Assembly (NCBI RefSeq): GCF_000420665.1
Contig: NZ_ATVJ01000001.1
Location: 992,001 to 1,056,000, forward strand
Origin: Ponticaulis koreensis DSM 19734
GTDB lineage: Bacteria > Pseudomonadota > Alphaproteobacteria > Caulobacterales > Hyphomonadaceae
Reading direction: 5' to 3'
Length of the DNA stretch: 64,000 bases
Shown here: positions 42,097 to 50,854 of the stretch, piece by piece
Numbering within the stretch: position 1 is the stretch's first letter
How the letters are laid out: every line of letters starts with the position of its first letter
Translations under genes and position numbers: made by a program
The notes under the pieces: generated by a model
What the model was told of the DNA's origin: nothing
Database searches by the model: none
Seen by the model: only the letters and a program-made list of their open reading frames with translations

Positions 42097-43458
42097 TCAG
42101 AGCTCGCTTGCGCCGCCATTGCCCAGAAGGTCGTCCTCACCTTTGGCGCGGCGCTCTGCGTCGACACGTTCCTGTAGCGAGGTATCGGGCGAGGTATCCG
42201 GCACATCCGGTGCCTTGTCCGGCGCAGTTGTTTCCTCCGACGTGTCCATTTCTTCCACGACAGCTGAAACAGGCTGGGTCGGAAGGGCGGCGCCGCCTTT
42301 AATGGAGATACGATAGCTCGGGTCCGGCAGGCTGAAGCCAGCAGCTTCGAGCGCGGTTTTGACCGCAGAAATCGCAGCCGAACGCGCTTTATTGAAGTCG
42401 GTGTTTCGTTGGTCGACCCAGCCGCTGAAGGACAGGTCTGTTGTCGATGCGCCAAGCTCTTTGATCAGGCCGACTGCAGGCGGATCGCCGAGCACAAAAT
42501 CCAGCTTTTCAAGAGTTGCCTGCCCCAGCGAGGCGGCTTCCATTTCGTCCTGTTCAGGATCAATGCCGAGCATGAAGCTGAAGCGCCGGTCCGGATTGCG
42601 CGAATAATTCAGAATGACGCCTTTGAAGACATTGGCGTTCGGAATCCGAAGATGATTTCCGTCCAGCGTCATCAGGATAGTGGCGCGCGATGTCAGGCGG
42701 ATGACACGGCCTTCTTCGCCATTGATCACGACGTGGTCATTCGGCTGGAAGGGCTGGCGAATAGACAGCATGACCGATGCAGTGAAGTTCTCGATCGTAT
42801 CTTTGACGGCAAAACCGATGGCGAGGCCCACCACGCCCGCTGCGCCGAGCAGCGTGCCGAGAAAGGCCGTCGCGCCAATCAGGCTTAGCGCCGAAATCAT
42901 GGCGATGATGAAGGCGAGTGTGAATACAAAGGTGGAAATCAGATCGGCTACAAACCGGTTGGGCGAAATAGTGCGCCAGATGAATTGCGCGCGCGATAGA
43001 AGCCAGCCGCCCATAAGAATAAGTGCGAATAAGCCGAGTGCCAGCGCGTAAAGCGGAATATAGCGGATGAAGGCTTCAATCTGGCCGCGCGCGGCGTCCA
43101 TGGCTGGGGTGACGCGGTTCGTCACCGAAGCATCACGGGTGATCTGGTTCTGAACGGCAACGACGCCCTCAACGCGGGATGAGAGTGTTTCAGCAAGCTC
43201 TATCGCATCGGCATTCGTTGTTGTGCCTGAAAGCGTCACCACGCCTGACTGAACGCTCGCTTCAATGCCTTGAAGCGATTCAAGCTGGGCGAAAATGTCG
43301 TCAATTCGTTCGAGAATAGCTGCATCGTCGGGGACGCCTTCTTCAAGCGAAATGGGCGCATCTGTCTGTGAGGCGTCCTGCGCCTGCAGCGACAACGGGC
43401 TGAGAAAGCTCAGAAAGAGTGTGAGAAGCCCAAGGCGAAACAGGGATGCAGATGTCAT
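42097..43458 (-). CDS. MscS-family channel with an N-terminal BON domain
   Basis: 453 residues. A signal peptide (LGLLTLFLSFLSPLSLQA-Q) is followed by a BON domain (about 40-110; GIEASVQSGVVTLSGTTTNADAIELAETLSSRVEGV in parts), then membrane helices (about 130-225) and the MscS pore block GAAGVVGLAIGFAVKDTIENFTASVMLS with RQPFQPNDHVVINGEEGRV. The C-terminal 50 residues are acidic and disordered. BON domains bind membranes or peptidoglycan-associated partners, so this one may sense or anchor the channel on the periplasmic side. No terminator separates it from the GNAT gene downstream. Confidence 0.88.
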   Translation of the reverse strand: MTSASLFRLGLLTLFLSFLSPLSLQAQDASQTDAPISLEEGVPDDAAILERIDDIFAQLESLQGIEASVQSGVVTLSGTTTNADAIELAETLSSRVEGVVAVQNQITRDASVTNRVTPAMDAARGQIEAFIRYIPLYALALGLFALILMGGWLLSRAQFIWRTISPNRFVADLISTFVFTLAFIIAMISALSLIGATAFLGTLLGAAGVVGLAIGFAVKDTIENFTASVMLSIRQPFQPNDHVVINGEEGRVIRLTSRATILMTLDGNHLRIPNANVFKGVILNYSRNPDRRFSFMLGIDPEQDEMEAASLGQATLEKLDFVLGDPPAVGLIKELGASTTDLSFSGWVDQRNTDFNKARSAAISAVKTALEAAGFSLPDPSYRISIKGGAALPTQPVSAVVEEMDTSEETTAPDKAPDVPDTSPDTSLQERVDAERRAKGEDDLLGNGGASEL

Positions 43459-43503
43459 GGGAAAGAAACTTGCGCCCTCTCTGACGGTTCCGCAAGCGAC
43501 AAT

Positions 43504-43530
43504 AAAAAAGCCGCCCTTTCGAGCGGCTTT
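43504..43530 (-). terminator. Rho-independent terminator after divL
   Basis: AAAGCCGC pairs with GCGGCTTT; on the minus strand it is followed by TTTTTTATT. It lies 22 bases after the divL stop and isolates divL from the downstream mscS-like gene. Confidence 0.82.
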
Positions 43531-43551
43531 GATGGGTAGGTGTCAGCGAGG

Positions 43552-45993
43552 CTACGCAGCTGAGCGGATTTCGTCGTCATCGCCTTGTGGCACCGCGCCG
43601 GAGGCATCGGCTGGCATCATGCAGATAACGCGCGTGCCTTCTCCCGGTGCCGACTGCATCATGACCTGACCGCCATGCAGCTCCACGAAAGAGCGGACCA
43701 GTGCAAGGCCGAGGCCTGCGCCGCGGCGGTCGCCGGATGCAAAGCTGTCAAACACGGAGGCCTGCTGGTCGTATTCGATGCCAGCACCCGTATCTGAGAC
43801 AGAAAGCCAGACCATATCGTCCTGCTTGTGCGCTTCGATAGTGATCTTGCCGCCAGAGTCTGTGAAGCGCATTGCATTCGTCATCAGATTGAACAGGATC
43901 TGACGCAGACGGCGTTCGTCGGCCATCATCGTGCCAAGGTCAGGCTGCAGCTCGCAGACAACTTCGACCTCTGTGTCCTCGGCGTTCGAAACCATCATGT
44001 TGATGCTGTCGTTCACGACCTCTTTCAGGTCGACAGACGAAATGTCGAGGTCAAGACGGCGCGCTTCAATCATGGCCAGATCGAGAATATCGTCGATCAG
44101 CTTGGAAAGGTTGTTAGAGGCTGTCAGGATTGAATCCACAAAGCCTGATTGCTGTTCGTTCAGCTCGCCAACCTGGCCACTCTCAAGGAACTGCGTGTAG
44201 CCAAGAATAGTCGTCAGCGGTGAGCGCAGCTGATAGCTGACATTGCGCACAAACTCTGTGCGCAGCTTGTCGGCCGCTTCGAAGGCTTCGGCGCGCTCAC
44301 GGAGCGCTTCTTCCACGCGGCGAGCTGCGGTCATGTCAACAAATGCGACCAGAGTCGCGCCATCTGGCAGAGGCTGGGTGAGATAGGTCACCACGCTGCC
44401 GTCAGAGCGTTTCATCTCGCCGGTTGTTTCGCGGCGCGCTTCGGAAGACGGGTTGGTGATGTGGCCTTTAATATTGGCCCATGTGTCCTGATCGTGGAAC
44501 AGCTTGGTGCAAAGACCTGAGAGATGGTTGTAATCCACCTCGCCCTCAAGATCTTTAGCATCCAGCTCCCACAGGCGCATGAAGGCTTCATTATGCAGGC
44601 GCAGGCGGCCATCCGGGCCGAACACGGTGACAGCCTCGTGCAGATTGTTGAGCGTTGCTGTCTGCGTCTTGATGAGCATTTTGTATTTGCTCTCAAGTGC
44701 CAGCTCGTCCGTCATATCTTTGAATAGGATAAGCAGTCCGCCCAGCGGGTGATGCTGGCGGGTCACTTTCAGCGTGCGGCCGTCCGGCAGACGCCAGATG
44801 TCCTCGGCTGTTGAAGATTTCATCTGGTAATGGGCCAGCTCTTCAGCGCGCCATTCACCAAAATTGGCACGGGCTGGCAGTTTGCGACCAGCGCGAAGCT
44901 CATCGAGCACCTGTCCATGGCTCGGCTTTTCGATGAGGAAGCTGTCTTTCAAATCCCACATTTTTGAGAAGGCGCGGTTGAAATAAACGAGGCGGCGGTC
45001 GCCGCCAAAAATCGCCACACCTTCATCGATATGGTTCAGCGTTTCATCGTGTGCGCGGACGTGACGGGTCAACGTCTCCTGCGCATCGACTTCGTCTGTG
45101 ACGTCGAACGCCATCGCGCCAGCACCGCCGGAGAGCGGGAAGGTGAGCACGCGCATGGAACGGCGCTCGCCATTTACTGAAATCTGACGTGTCTCGGAAA
45201 TTTCCGAATTGCTTTCCAGCGTGGATTTGACCTGATCATTCACCTGCGAGTCGAGGTGGATCTGCTTCTCGAGCGCGGAGTCGAGGTTACGCGCTTCAAC
45301 CGCGGTCAGATATGCGCTGTTCGCCCATTGAAGTCGCCCCGTGCCGGAAAGACGCCAGGCCGGGAAAGGGGCTTTGGATAGCATGTCGAGGAAGGCTGTC
45401 GGATCGCGTGCAACGACCTGACGGGCTTCTTCAATGCGGAAGCGTGCAGAGCTTTCTTCGAGGCCTTTGATCGTGGAGTCCGTCAGCCACATGACGGCGC
45501 GCGCACCAGCGGTGCGGCCATCAGCTTCGAGGAAACGGCCAGACGGGCCGATCAGCGTCAGCGAGAATGGTGACCCCGAGAGGCGAAGTTCGCGCAGGCG
45601 CTGGCGAAGTGTTGTGTCTTTACCGGATGCGTCACGCGCTTCCAGATCGGCAAGGCCTTCGACAATCCGGATGGCCGGATCGTTTGAGAGCGAGTCATCT
45701 GTAAACCGGAGCAGGCCGGCAAGAGCGACAGGTGATCCGTAAACGACAGGGGAGCCGACCTCGTCGCCGTCCAGGGCGTCATCTTCCCATACGAGGATAA
45801 TGCCCGGATGGGCGTCGAAAATACTTTCGGCACGAATGAGTTGTTCTTCGGATGTATCTGCGCGCTGGCGGAATTTACGCGCCGCGCCGCGATGGCCGTC
45901 TGTAACGCGTAGCGACCAAAGCATGGAAGACAGCGCCAGAGCTGAAGCTCCGACAGCCACCATGACTGGTATCTGATCTGCACTAAACGCCAT
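43552..45993 (-). CDS. divL: DivL, tyrosine-bearing pseudo-kinase controlling the CtrA pathway
   Basis: 813 residues: an N-terminal membrane helix (about 9-28), several PAS-like domains (about 50-170, 200-300, 315-430, 440-555), then HisKA-like and HATPase domains. The position of the phosphoacceptor histidine is tyrosine, Y587 in FVRNVSYQLRSPLTTILGY, with codon TAT. This is the hallmark of DivL, which in Caulobacter binds DivK and modulates CckA and hence CtrA. ATP-binding boxes (NLMTNAMRF, SDTGAGIEYDQQ, GAGLGLALV) look intact. The upstream gap holds a CtrA-type box and two GANTC sites. Confidence 0.9.
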   Translation of the reverse strand: MAFSADQIPVMVAVGASALALSSMLWSLRVTDGHRGAARKFRQRADTSEEQLIRAESIFDAHPGIILVWEDDALDGDEVGSPVVYGSPVALAGLLRFTDDSLSNDPAIRIVEGLADLEARDASGKDTTLRQRLRELRLSGSPFSLTLIGPSGRFLEADGRTAGARAVMWLTDSTIKGLEESSARFRIEEARQVVARDPTAFLDMLSKAPFPAWRLSGTGRLQWANSAYLTAVEARNLDSALEKQIHLDSQVNDQVKSTLESNSEISETRQISVNGERRSMRVLTFPLSGGAGAMAFDVTDEVDAQETLTRHVRAHDETLNHIDEGVAIFGGDRRLVYFNRAFSKMWDLKDSFLIEKPSHGQVLDELRAGRKLPARANFGEWRAEELAHYQMKSSTAEDIWRLPDGRTLKVTRQHHPLGGLLILFKDMTDELALESKYKMLIKTQTATLNNLHEAVTVFGPDGRLRLHNEAFMRLWELDAKDLEGEVDYNHLSGLCTKLFHDQDTWANIKGHITNPSSEARRETTGEMKRSDGSVVTYLTQPLPDGATLVAFVDMTAARRVEEALRERAEAFEAADKLRTEFVRNVSYQLRSPLTTILGYTQFLESGQVGELNEQQSGFVDSILTASNNLSKLIDDILDLAMIEARRLDLDISSVDLKEVVNDSINMMVSNAEDTEVEVVCELQPDLGTMMADERRLRQILFNLMTNAMRFTDSGGKITIEAHKQDDMVWLSVSDTGAGIEYDQQASVFDSFASGDRRGAGLGLALVRSFVELHGGQVMMQSAPGEGTRVICMMPADASGAVPQGDDDEIRSAA

Positions 45994-46021
45994 AAAGCCG
46001 CTCCGTCTCGAACAAGTCGCC

Positions 46022-46037
46022 GAATCTTTTCAGATTC
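46022..46037. promoter_or_regulatory. Pair of GANTC (CcrM-type) sites in the divL leader
   Basis: GAATC at 46022-46026 and GATTC at 46033-46037 form a dyad, GAATCT-TTTC-AGATTC. In the Caulobacter branch, methylated GANTC in promoters marks GcrA/CcrM-dependent control. On the divL transcript it would fold as a 6-pair hairpin with a GAAA loop about 30 bases before the start. Confidence 0.45.
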
Positions 46038-46066
46038 CGCCACTTTAACGAAATGACCGGTTTCAG

Positions 46067-46081
46067 TTAATGTCCCGTTAA
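46067..46081. promoter_or_regulatory. CtrA-type box upstream of divL
   Basis: TTAA-TGTCCCG-TTAA, exactly the TTAA-N7-TTAA consensus for CtrA, 74-88 bases before the divL start codon. On the minus strand it reads TTAA-N7-TTAAC. It would let CtrA feed back on divL. Confidence 0.55.
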
Positions 46082-46096
46082 TGAATGTTTACGGTT

Positions 46097-48673
46097 TCAG
46101 GCGCGCTGGGAGCTCGACTGTTCGCTGGCATCGCTACCTTCGGCTTTTAATTCCAGGGCTTCGCGAACTGCATCAATCAGGCGCTCCGGTGTTAATGGTT
46201 TGCCGATATGCATATCAGCCCCGGCCATCATGGACTGATCGCAGTGCTCTGGCATGGCATTCGCGCTGAGAACCAGAATTGGGGTATGGCCGCGGTTTTC
46301 ATTGCTTTCAATGTCGCGGATCTGGCGAGTGGCTTCCAGACCGTCCATGACCGGCATACGCATGTCCATCAGAATAACGTCGTAACTGCCATCCTTATAG
46401 GCTTCGACGGCGTCCTGACCGTTCTCGACAATTTCAACGCTGACACCCAGCGGTCTAAGGATGAGCTGCACGACGCGCTGGTTCACCGGGTGGTCTTCAG
46501 CAAGCAGGACGCGCGTGGATGACAAATGGTCGGCCAGCGCCTCAGCTTCCTCTGATACGGGCGTCAGCGAAGGGTTTTGTGTCTGGCATCGAACCAGCGG
46601 GATTTCGAACGCGAATGCGCTGCCATGTCCCGGACGGGACCGCGCGATGATCTCGCCTTCCATCAGCTCGACGAGAGATTTCGAGATGGTCAGGCCGAGA
46701 CCCGTGCCACGGTTTGGCTCGGCAACGTTTTTCGTCGGCTGTGCGTATGGTTCGAAAATCTGTGCAAGGCTTTCTGCGTTCATGCCAATGCCGGTATCAG
46801 TGACTTTGAAGCTGACCATCTGCCGGGTGACGTCAAGATACTCGCCGCCGCTGACATCAATCGTGACAGAGCCTTCGCTGGTGAATTTGATCGCGTTGGT
46901 AATGATATTGTTCAGCACCTGTCGGATGCGGACTTCATCGGCGAGGAAATATCCATGCGCCGAGACATCAAAATTCAAAATCAGGTCCAGACCACGCTCT
47001 TTCGCTGAGTGACGATGGAAATCACATAGCTCCGTCACGCAGGATGCGAGGTTTGTCGGGTTCCTGATGAGCTCAAGTTTGCCGGCTTCCACTTTGGATA
47101 CATCCAGAATATCTGACAGCTGCCGCTCCAGCATTTGCGTAGACTGCTGGATGAGTTCGACCATTTCAGACTGTTCTGATGTAAGGTCAGTACGATTGAG
47201 CGCGCCTGAAACGCCGAGAATGCCATTCATCGGCGTGCGCAGCTCATGGCTCATTGTCGCGAGGAATGTCGTCTTAGCCTCGCTGACGCGACGCAGTTTC
47301 TCGGTACGCTGAGCAACGGTGTCTTCTAGTTTGGACGTATAAGCTTCAGTGCGATTTCGAAAGTCCGCCAGTGTGTTTGCAAGCTGGCCAATCTCGTCAC
47401 TGCGTTCCGTGAGTTCATCAATCTGATGATCCAGTTTGCCGGTTGAACCTGCAGGCGCGTCGAGTGATCGCGTCAGAATGCCAAGCGGTTTCAATGCGAC
47501 GCGGCGCACAAAGATTGTCATGCCGATAATGACACAGGCACCAACCGTAAGCGACATGATGAAGATCGGTACGAGCTGGTTGAGCGACGCATAAAGCAGG
47601 GTTTGTTCCGGTATCGAAATGACCAGATACCAGTCTGGAATTTCGAGGTGATAAAATGCGATCGCTTCGGAGGAAAAATGCTCGGGGTTACGGAAGAAGA
47701 CGCCGCTGCCTGAACGGGTGTTCTGAAACGTCTCCAGAAGCTGTTCAGGTTCGATGAGCTCTTCCATTGCGTTCATCAGCGCGGGGCGAACATCAGTCGT
47801 CTCATCAATATCATGGTGTGCGATCAACTGCCCTTCAGCTGAAATGAAGTAGATATCGGAGTCCATGTTCGGAAGAGAATCGAATGCGGCCTGGAATACC
47901 TCGTTGACGAACATGGTCGTACCGAAGATACTGACCTGTCCACCGCCGAACTGGCGAAGCGGGGTCTGGCAGCCTGTGACAAGAGTTTCGCCGGTCTGGT
48001 CGTAAGCCGCGCTCATGAGAGGCGTGCAGCGTGTGCGGCCTTCCGGATTCACCTCAGGCTCTGACACGTCGCCAATGCCGATGCTTGTCGCGCTGAAATC
48101 ATGAGGCGCTTCGTGGCGGTAATATTCCAGTCGGTCAGGACGGTTGGGTGCAAAAATGATGAGATCGTCCAGCGGCGACAGGAACCAGAGGCTTTCATGA
48201 GTATCGTTCATTGAAACGCCATGACGGGCGATTGTCAGGAAGGCCGAGTAGAACGTACGCTCGCGCGCAGGCGTCCATTCATGCGTAGAGCTGCCGAGCG
48301 CGGCGATGCCATAAACACGGCCATAGCCCGGGACAAAAACGCCTTCGAACAGCTCATCTGTACCCCGGCGGGCGCCATTTTCCTGCAGCGGGAAATAGGT
48401 GTTGAGTCCGGTCTGGATTTCTGCGTCGGTCAGGCCTTCAACATACTCGGTGAAGGTTTGCATTGCGGCGTTCTGGGATTCGGCGATGGTGTTGAAGAAC
48501 GCATCTTCTCTGAGGCCGCGCTCGGACATGTAGTCCGCCAGCGCGCTGCTTTGCTGGTGGCGCACGTGCCAGTTGACGCTGACGGCAGCGGCAAATGCGG
48601 TTGCAAGAATGGCAAGCACTGTCGACGCTATCAGGAATTGCGTGAAGCGCTTCTCGAGACTCATCGTTATCAT
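46097..48673 (-). CDS. Hybrid sensor histidine kinase with double-Cache-like periplasmic sensor
   Basis: 858 residues: a membrane helix (about 12-33), a periplasmic region of about 335 residues with two PAS/Cache-like halves, a second helix (about 366-390), HAMP, a coiled segment, HisKA with H476 in ATMSHELRTPMNG, HATPase (NNIITNAIKF, DTGIGM, GTGLGLTIS) and a C-terminal receiver with D770 in ILMDMRMPVMDG. The signal is unknown; Cache sensors usually bind small ligands. ATG at 48673 is used; ATG at 48664 (MSLEKRF) is equally possible. No cognate Hpt protein is encoded beside it. It precedes divL, 103 bases away. Confidence 0.88.
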   Translation of the reverse strand: MITMSLEKRFTQFLIASTVLAILATAFAAAVSVNWHVRHQQSSALADYMSERGLREDAFFNTIAESQNAAMQTFTEYVEGLTDAEIQTGLNTYFPLQENGARRGTDELFEGVFVPGYGRVYGIAALGSSTHEWTPARERTFYSAFLTIARHGVSMNDTHESLWFLSPLDDLIIFAPNRPDRLEYYRHEAPHDFSATSIGIGDVSEPEVNPEGRTRCTPLMSAAYDQTGETLVTGCQTPLRQFGGGQVSIFGTTMFVNEVFQAAFDSLPNMDSDIYFISAEGQLIAHHDIDETTDVRPALMNAMEELIEPEQLLETFQNTRSGSGVFFRNPEHFSSEAIAFYHLEIPDWYLVISIPEQTLLYASLNQLVPIFIMSLTVGACVIIGMTIFVRRVALKPLGILTRSLDAPAGSTGKLDHQIDELTERSDEIGQLANTLADFRNRTEAYTSKLEDTVAQRTEKLRRVSEAKTTFLATMSHELRTPMNGILGVSGALNRTDLTSEQSEMVELIQQSTQMLERQLSDILDVSKVEAGKLELIRNPTNLASCVTELCDFHRHSAKERGLDLILNFDVSAHGYFLADEVRIRQVLNNIITNAIKFTSEGSVTIDVSGGEYLDVTRQMVSFKVTDTGIGMNAESLAQIFEPYAQPTKNVAEPNRGTGLGLTISKSLVELMEGEIIARSRPGHGSAFAFEIPLVRCQTQNPSLTPVSEEAEALADHLSSTRVLLAEDHPVNQRVVQLILRPLGVSVEIVENGQDAVEAYKDGSYDVILMDMRMPVMDGLEATRQIRDIESNENRGHTPILVLSANAMPEHCDQSMMAGADMHIGKPLTPERLIDAVREALELKAEGSDASEQSSSQRA

Positions 48674-48779
48674 TGTTCTGATCCTCAGGCCGAAGCCCGG
48701 AACCCCTTAATCATCACCTGTGTGACATTAACAATGATTATCCTTTAAATATGAATAACACCGCGGATTGGTTGGTTTT

Positions 48780-49226
48780 CTAACGCAAAATCCAGTCTTC
48801 CGGCGCCATTTCGAAACCTGCAAATTCAAAGCCCGGCGCGACTGTGCAGCCAACCAGCGTCCATGCGCCAAGGGATACGGCCGTCTGCCAGTAATGACGC
48901 GGAATGGTGTGCTGTGGTCTCTGGCCCGTCCTGAGATCAGGGCCGAGTGTCATAGTGCCAGCGTTCTCTTTCGTGCCATCTGAGGACCAAGTGAGAGACA
49001 GCGGGCCTCCGGCATACCAGTGCCAGGTCTCATCGGCATCCACCCGGTGCCAGTGAGAATGGTCTTCGGCTTCCAGCAGATAGTAAATCGCTGTTCCGGC
49101 TGCCCGCTCGCCCGCATCTGTGTCGCTACGGAAGGTTTCTGCATACCAGCCGCCTTCCGGATGTTTCTGCATATTCAGCATGCGGATAATTTCGCGTACG
49201 CCAAGGTCGCCGGACCGTGCAAACAT
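48780..49226 (-). CDS. DUF985 cupin-fold protein
   Basis: 148-residue single-domain cupin. MLNMQKHPEGGWYAETFRS opens the DUF985 pattern; SHWHRVDADETWHWYAGGPL carries the His/Glu metal-type residues, and the end GCTVAPGFEFAGFEMA is characteristic. The function is unestablished, though sugar or metabolite binding has been suggested for relatives. The ATG at 49226 lies one base after the gloB stop, so the two are translationally coupled; a much longer frame overlapping gloB is rejected. Confidence 0.82.
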   Translation of the reverse strand: MFARSGDLGVREIIRMLNMQKHPEGGWYAETFRSDTDAGERAAGTAIYYLLEAEDHSHWHRVDADETWHWYAGGPLSLTWSSDGTKENAGTMTLGPDLRTGQRPQHTIPRHYWQTAVSLGAWTLVGCTVAPGFEFAGFEMAPEDWILR

Positions 49227-49227
49227 G

Positions 49228-49995
49228 TCAGAAATTGTCCTTTCGCTTGCGGATTTCAGCGAAAGTTGCGACCGGGTCCCCCGAATGACCCATAGCGTCC
49301 TGCAGCTCGGGAGCATCAGCGCGCAGGAACGGGTTTGCGGCGAGTTCGGCAGAAAGCGTCGTTGGAACAGTCGGCTTATTTTGACTGCGGAGCTCGGTGA
49401 CGCGTTCGCTATAGGCGGCAAGATCTTTATTATTTGGTTCGATCGTTACTGCGAATTTGGCATTCGCTGCAGTGTATTCATGAGCGCAGTAAATCGTCGT
49501 ATCTTCAGGCAGGGCTTTCAGCTTGGACAGGCTATCCCACATCTGCTCTGCAGAACCTTCAAACAAACGCCCGCAGCCGAGCGCAAAAAGCGTATCGCCG
49601 ACGAATGCCAGACCATCATCTTCCATAGAATAGGCGCAATGGCCCAGAGTATGGCCAGGAAGGTCCAGTACGCGGGCCGTGTGCGTGCCAAGATTAACGA
49701 GCGAGCCCTCGGTTACCGCGCGATCAAGACCCGGAATTTTCTCTTCTTCGCCGGCCGGCCCGATGATCACGCAGCCGGTCTCGTCTTTGATTTTCAGGTT
49801 CCCACCCGTGTGATCCGGGTGCCAGTGCGTGTTCCAGATCTGGGTGATGGTCCAGCCTTTGGACTTCGCTTCTGTGAGAATGCGGTCGGCGTCCGGCGTA
49901 TCGATAACAGCCGTCTCGCCAGAAACCGGGTCGTGCACCAGATAGCCATAATTGTCTGACAGACATGGAAACTGATGAATTTCTAATGCTGACAT
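49228..49995 (-). CDS. gloB: Hydroxyacylglutathione hydrolase (glyoxalase II)
   Basis: Cleaves S-lactoylglutathione to lactate and glutathione, completing methylglyoxal detoxification. The 255-residue metallo-beta-lactamase-fold protein has THWHPDHTGG, the LPGHTLGHCAY histidine, FVGDTLFALGCGRLFEG and CAHEYTAAN, which complete the two-metal site. The C-terminal substrate part includes NPFLRAD. It is divergent from a methyltransferase gene, an arrangement common in alphaproteobacteria, and is followed closely by the cupin gene. Confidence 0.94.
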   Translation of the reverse strand: MSALEIHQFPCLSDNYGYLVHDPVSGETAVIDTPDADRILTEAKSKGWTITQIWNTHWHPDHTGGNLKIKDETGCVIIGPAGEEEKIPGLDRAVTEGSLVNLGTHTARVLDLPGHTLGHCAYSMEDDGLAFVGDTLFALGCGRLFEGSAEQMWDSLSKLKALPEDTTIYCAHEYTAANAKFAVTIEPNNKDLAAYSERVTELRSQNKPTVPTTLSAELAANPFLRADAPELQDAMGHSGDPVATFAEIRKRKDNF

Positions 49996-50034
49996 GGCGG
50001 AACTTTCCTCTTTGGATATCTTTGTATGATAAAC

Positions 50035-50049
50035 CCTAACAGTGTTAGG
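50035..50049. promoter_or_regulatory. Perfect palindrome between gloB and the methyltransferase gene
   Basis: CCTAACA-G-TGTTAGG, a 15-base perfect palindrome 13 bases before the methyltransferase start and 39 bases before gloB. A half-site CCTAACA recurs at 50824-50830, shortly before the P-II gene. It is a candidate operator for an unidentified regulator. Confidence 0.45.
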
Positions 50050-50062
50050 CGCGTGAGACGAG

Positions 50063-50854
50063 ATGAGACTGGACGTAACTGAACTCCTTAATTTTTACGA
50101 GACGCCGCTGGGTGCGTGTGCGCTTCGTGCCATTGTGGAGCGCGTGAACGGCCTCTGGGGTAATCTGTCCGGTCTGGATATTCTCGGTGTCGGCTATGCC
50201 GCGCCATATCTACAATCGCTTGAAGGTGAGCCGCGTCGGCTTGTCAGCCTGATGCCTGCAAGTCAGGGTGGACATGCCTGGACGCCCACAGATCGCGGAT
50301 CGGCGAGCGTGGTCGCTGCCGAAAGAGAATTGCCGTTCCCTGACGCTGTGTTCGATCGCATTCTGATTGTTCACGCTCTGGAGGAAACAGGCAATTACAC
50401 CCGCTTCCTGCGCGAAATCTGGCGGGTGGCTGCACCCGAAGCCCATATTCTGGTTGTCGTGCCGAACCGCTCCGGCGCGTGGTCGCTTTCCGATAATACG
50501 CCGTTTGGACACGGACGACCGTTTTCCCGCCGTCAGACAAAGCGCCTTCTACGGGACGCGCTTATCGAGCCATCAGCCTGGACACGTGCATTGTATACAC
50601 CACCTGTTGACTGGAAAATGTTCACTTCCGCCAGTGAAGGCTGGGAACGGGTAGGTGAACTGTTTCTCCCGAATATTGGTGGGGTTAACCTTGTTGAGGG
50701 AGTGAAACGGGTCAGGATCGATCCCTCGACTCCTTCAAAGGTGCGGGTTGTGGCGCCATCAAACATGAGGCCCGCAATGATCACAAAAAAGCAGTTGCGT
50801 GAGCAATCTGCATATGTTACACACCTAACACAGCGCAAGGAGACGACGCCATGA
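50063..50854 (+). CDS. Class I SAM-dependent methyltransferase (Methyltransf_11 type)
   Basis: 263 residues. The glycine loop is DILGVGYAAPYLQ, weaker than the usual DxGxGxG, and the central block ELPFPDAVFDRILIVHALEE is a good motif II/post-II. EIWRVAAPEAHILVVVPNRSGAWS and GHGRPFSRRQTKRLL follow. The substrate is unknown. It is divergent from gloB, as in many alphaproteobacteria. The last codon overlaps the start of the P-II gene by 4 bases (ATGA), implying coupled translation. Confidence 0.78.
   Translation: MRLDVTELLNFYETPLGACALRAIVERVNGLWGNLSGLDILGVGYAAPYLQSLEGEPRRLVSLMPASQGGHAWTPTDRGSASVVAAERELPFPDAVFDRILIVHALEETGNYTRFLREIWRVAAPEAHILVVVPNRSGAWSLSDNTPFGHGRPFSRRQTKRLLRDALIEPSAWTRALYTPPVDWKMFTSASEGWERVGELFLPNIGGVNLVEGVKRVRIDPSTPSKVRVVAPSNMRPAMITKKQLREQSAYVTHLTQRKETTP

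Noticed and set aside
48674-48779. Fur-like box or CtrA box upstream of the hybrid kinase
   Set aside because: GATAATCATT and two TTAA elements are present, but the TTAA elements are 13 bases apart, not 7, and the Fur-like match covers only part of the consensus.
49120-49959. 279-codon frame opposite gloB and the cupin gene
   Set aside because: Antisense to two genes with recognisable motifs; no plausible product.
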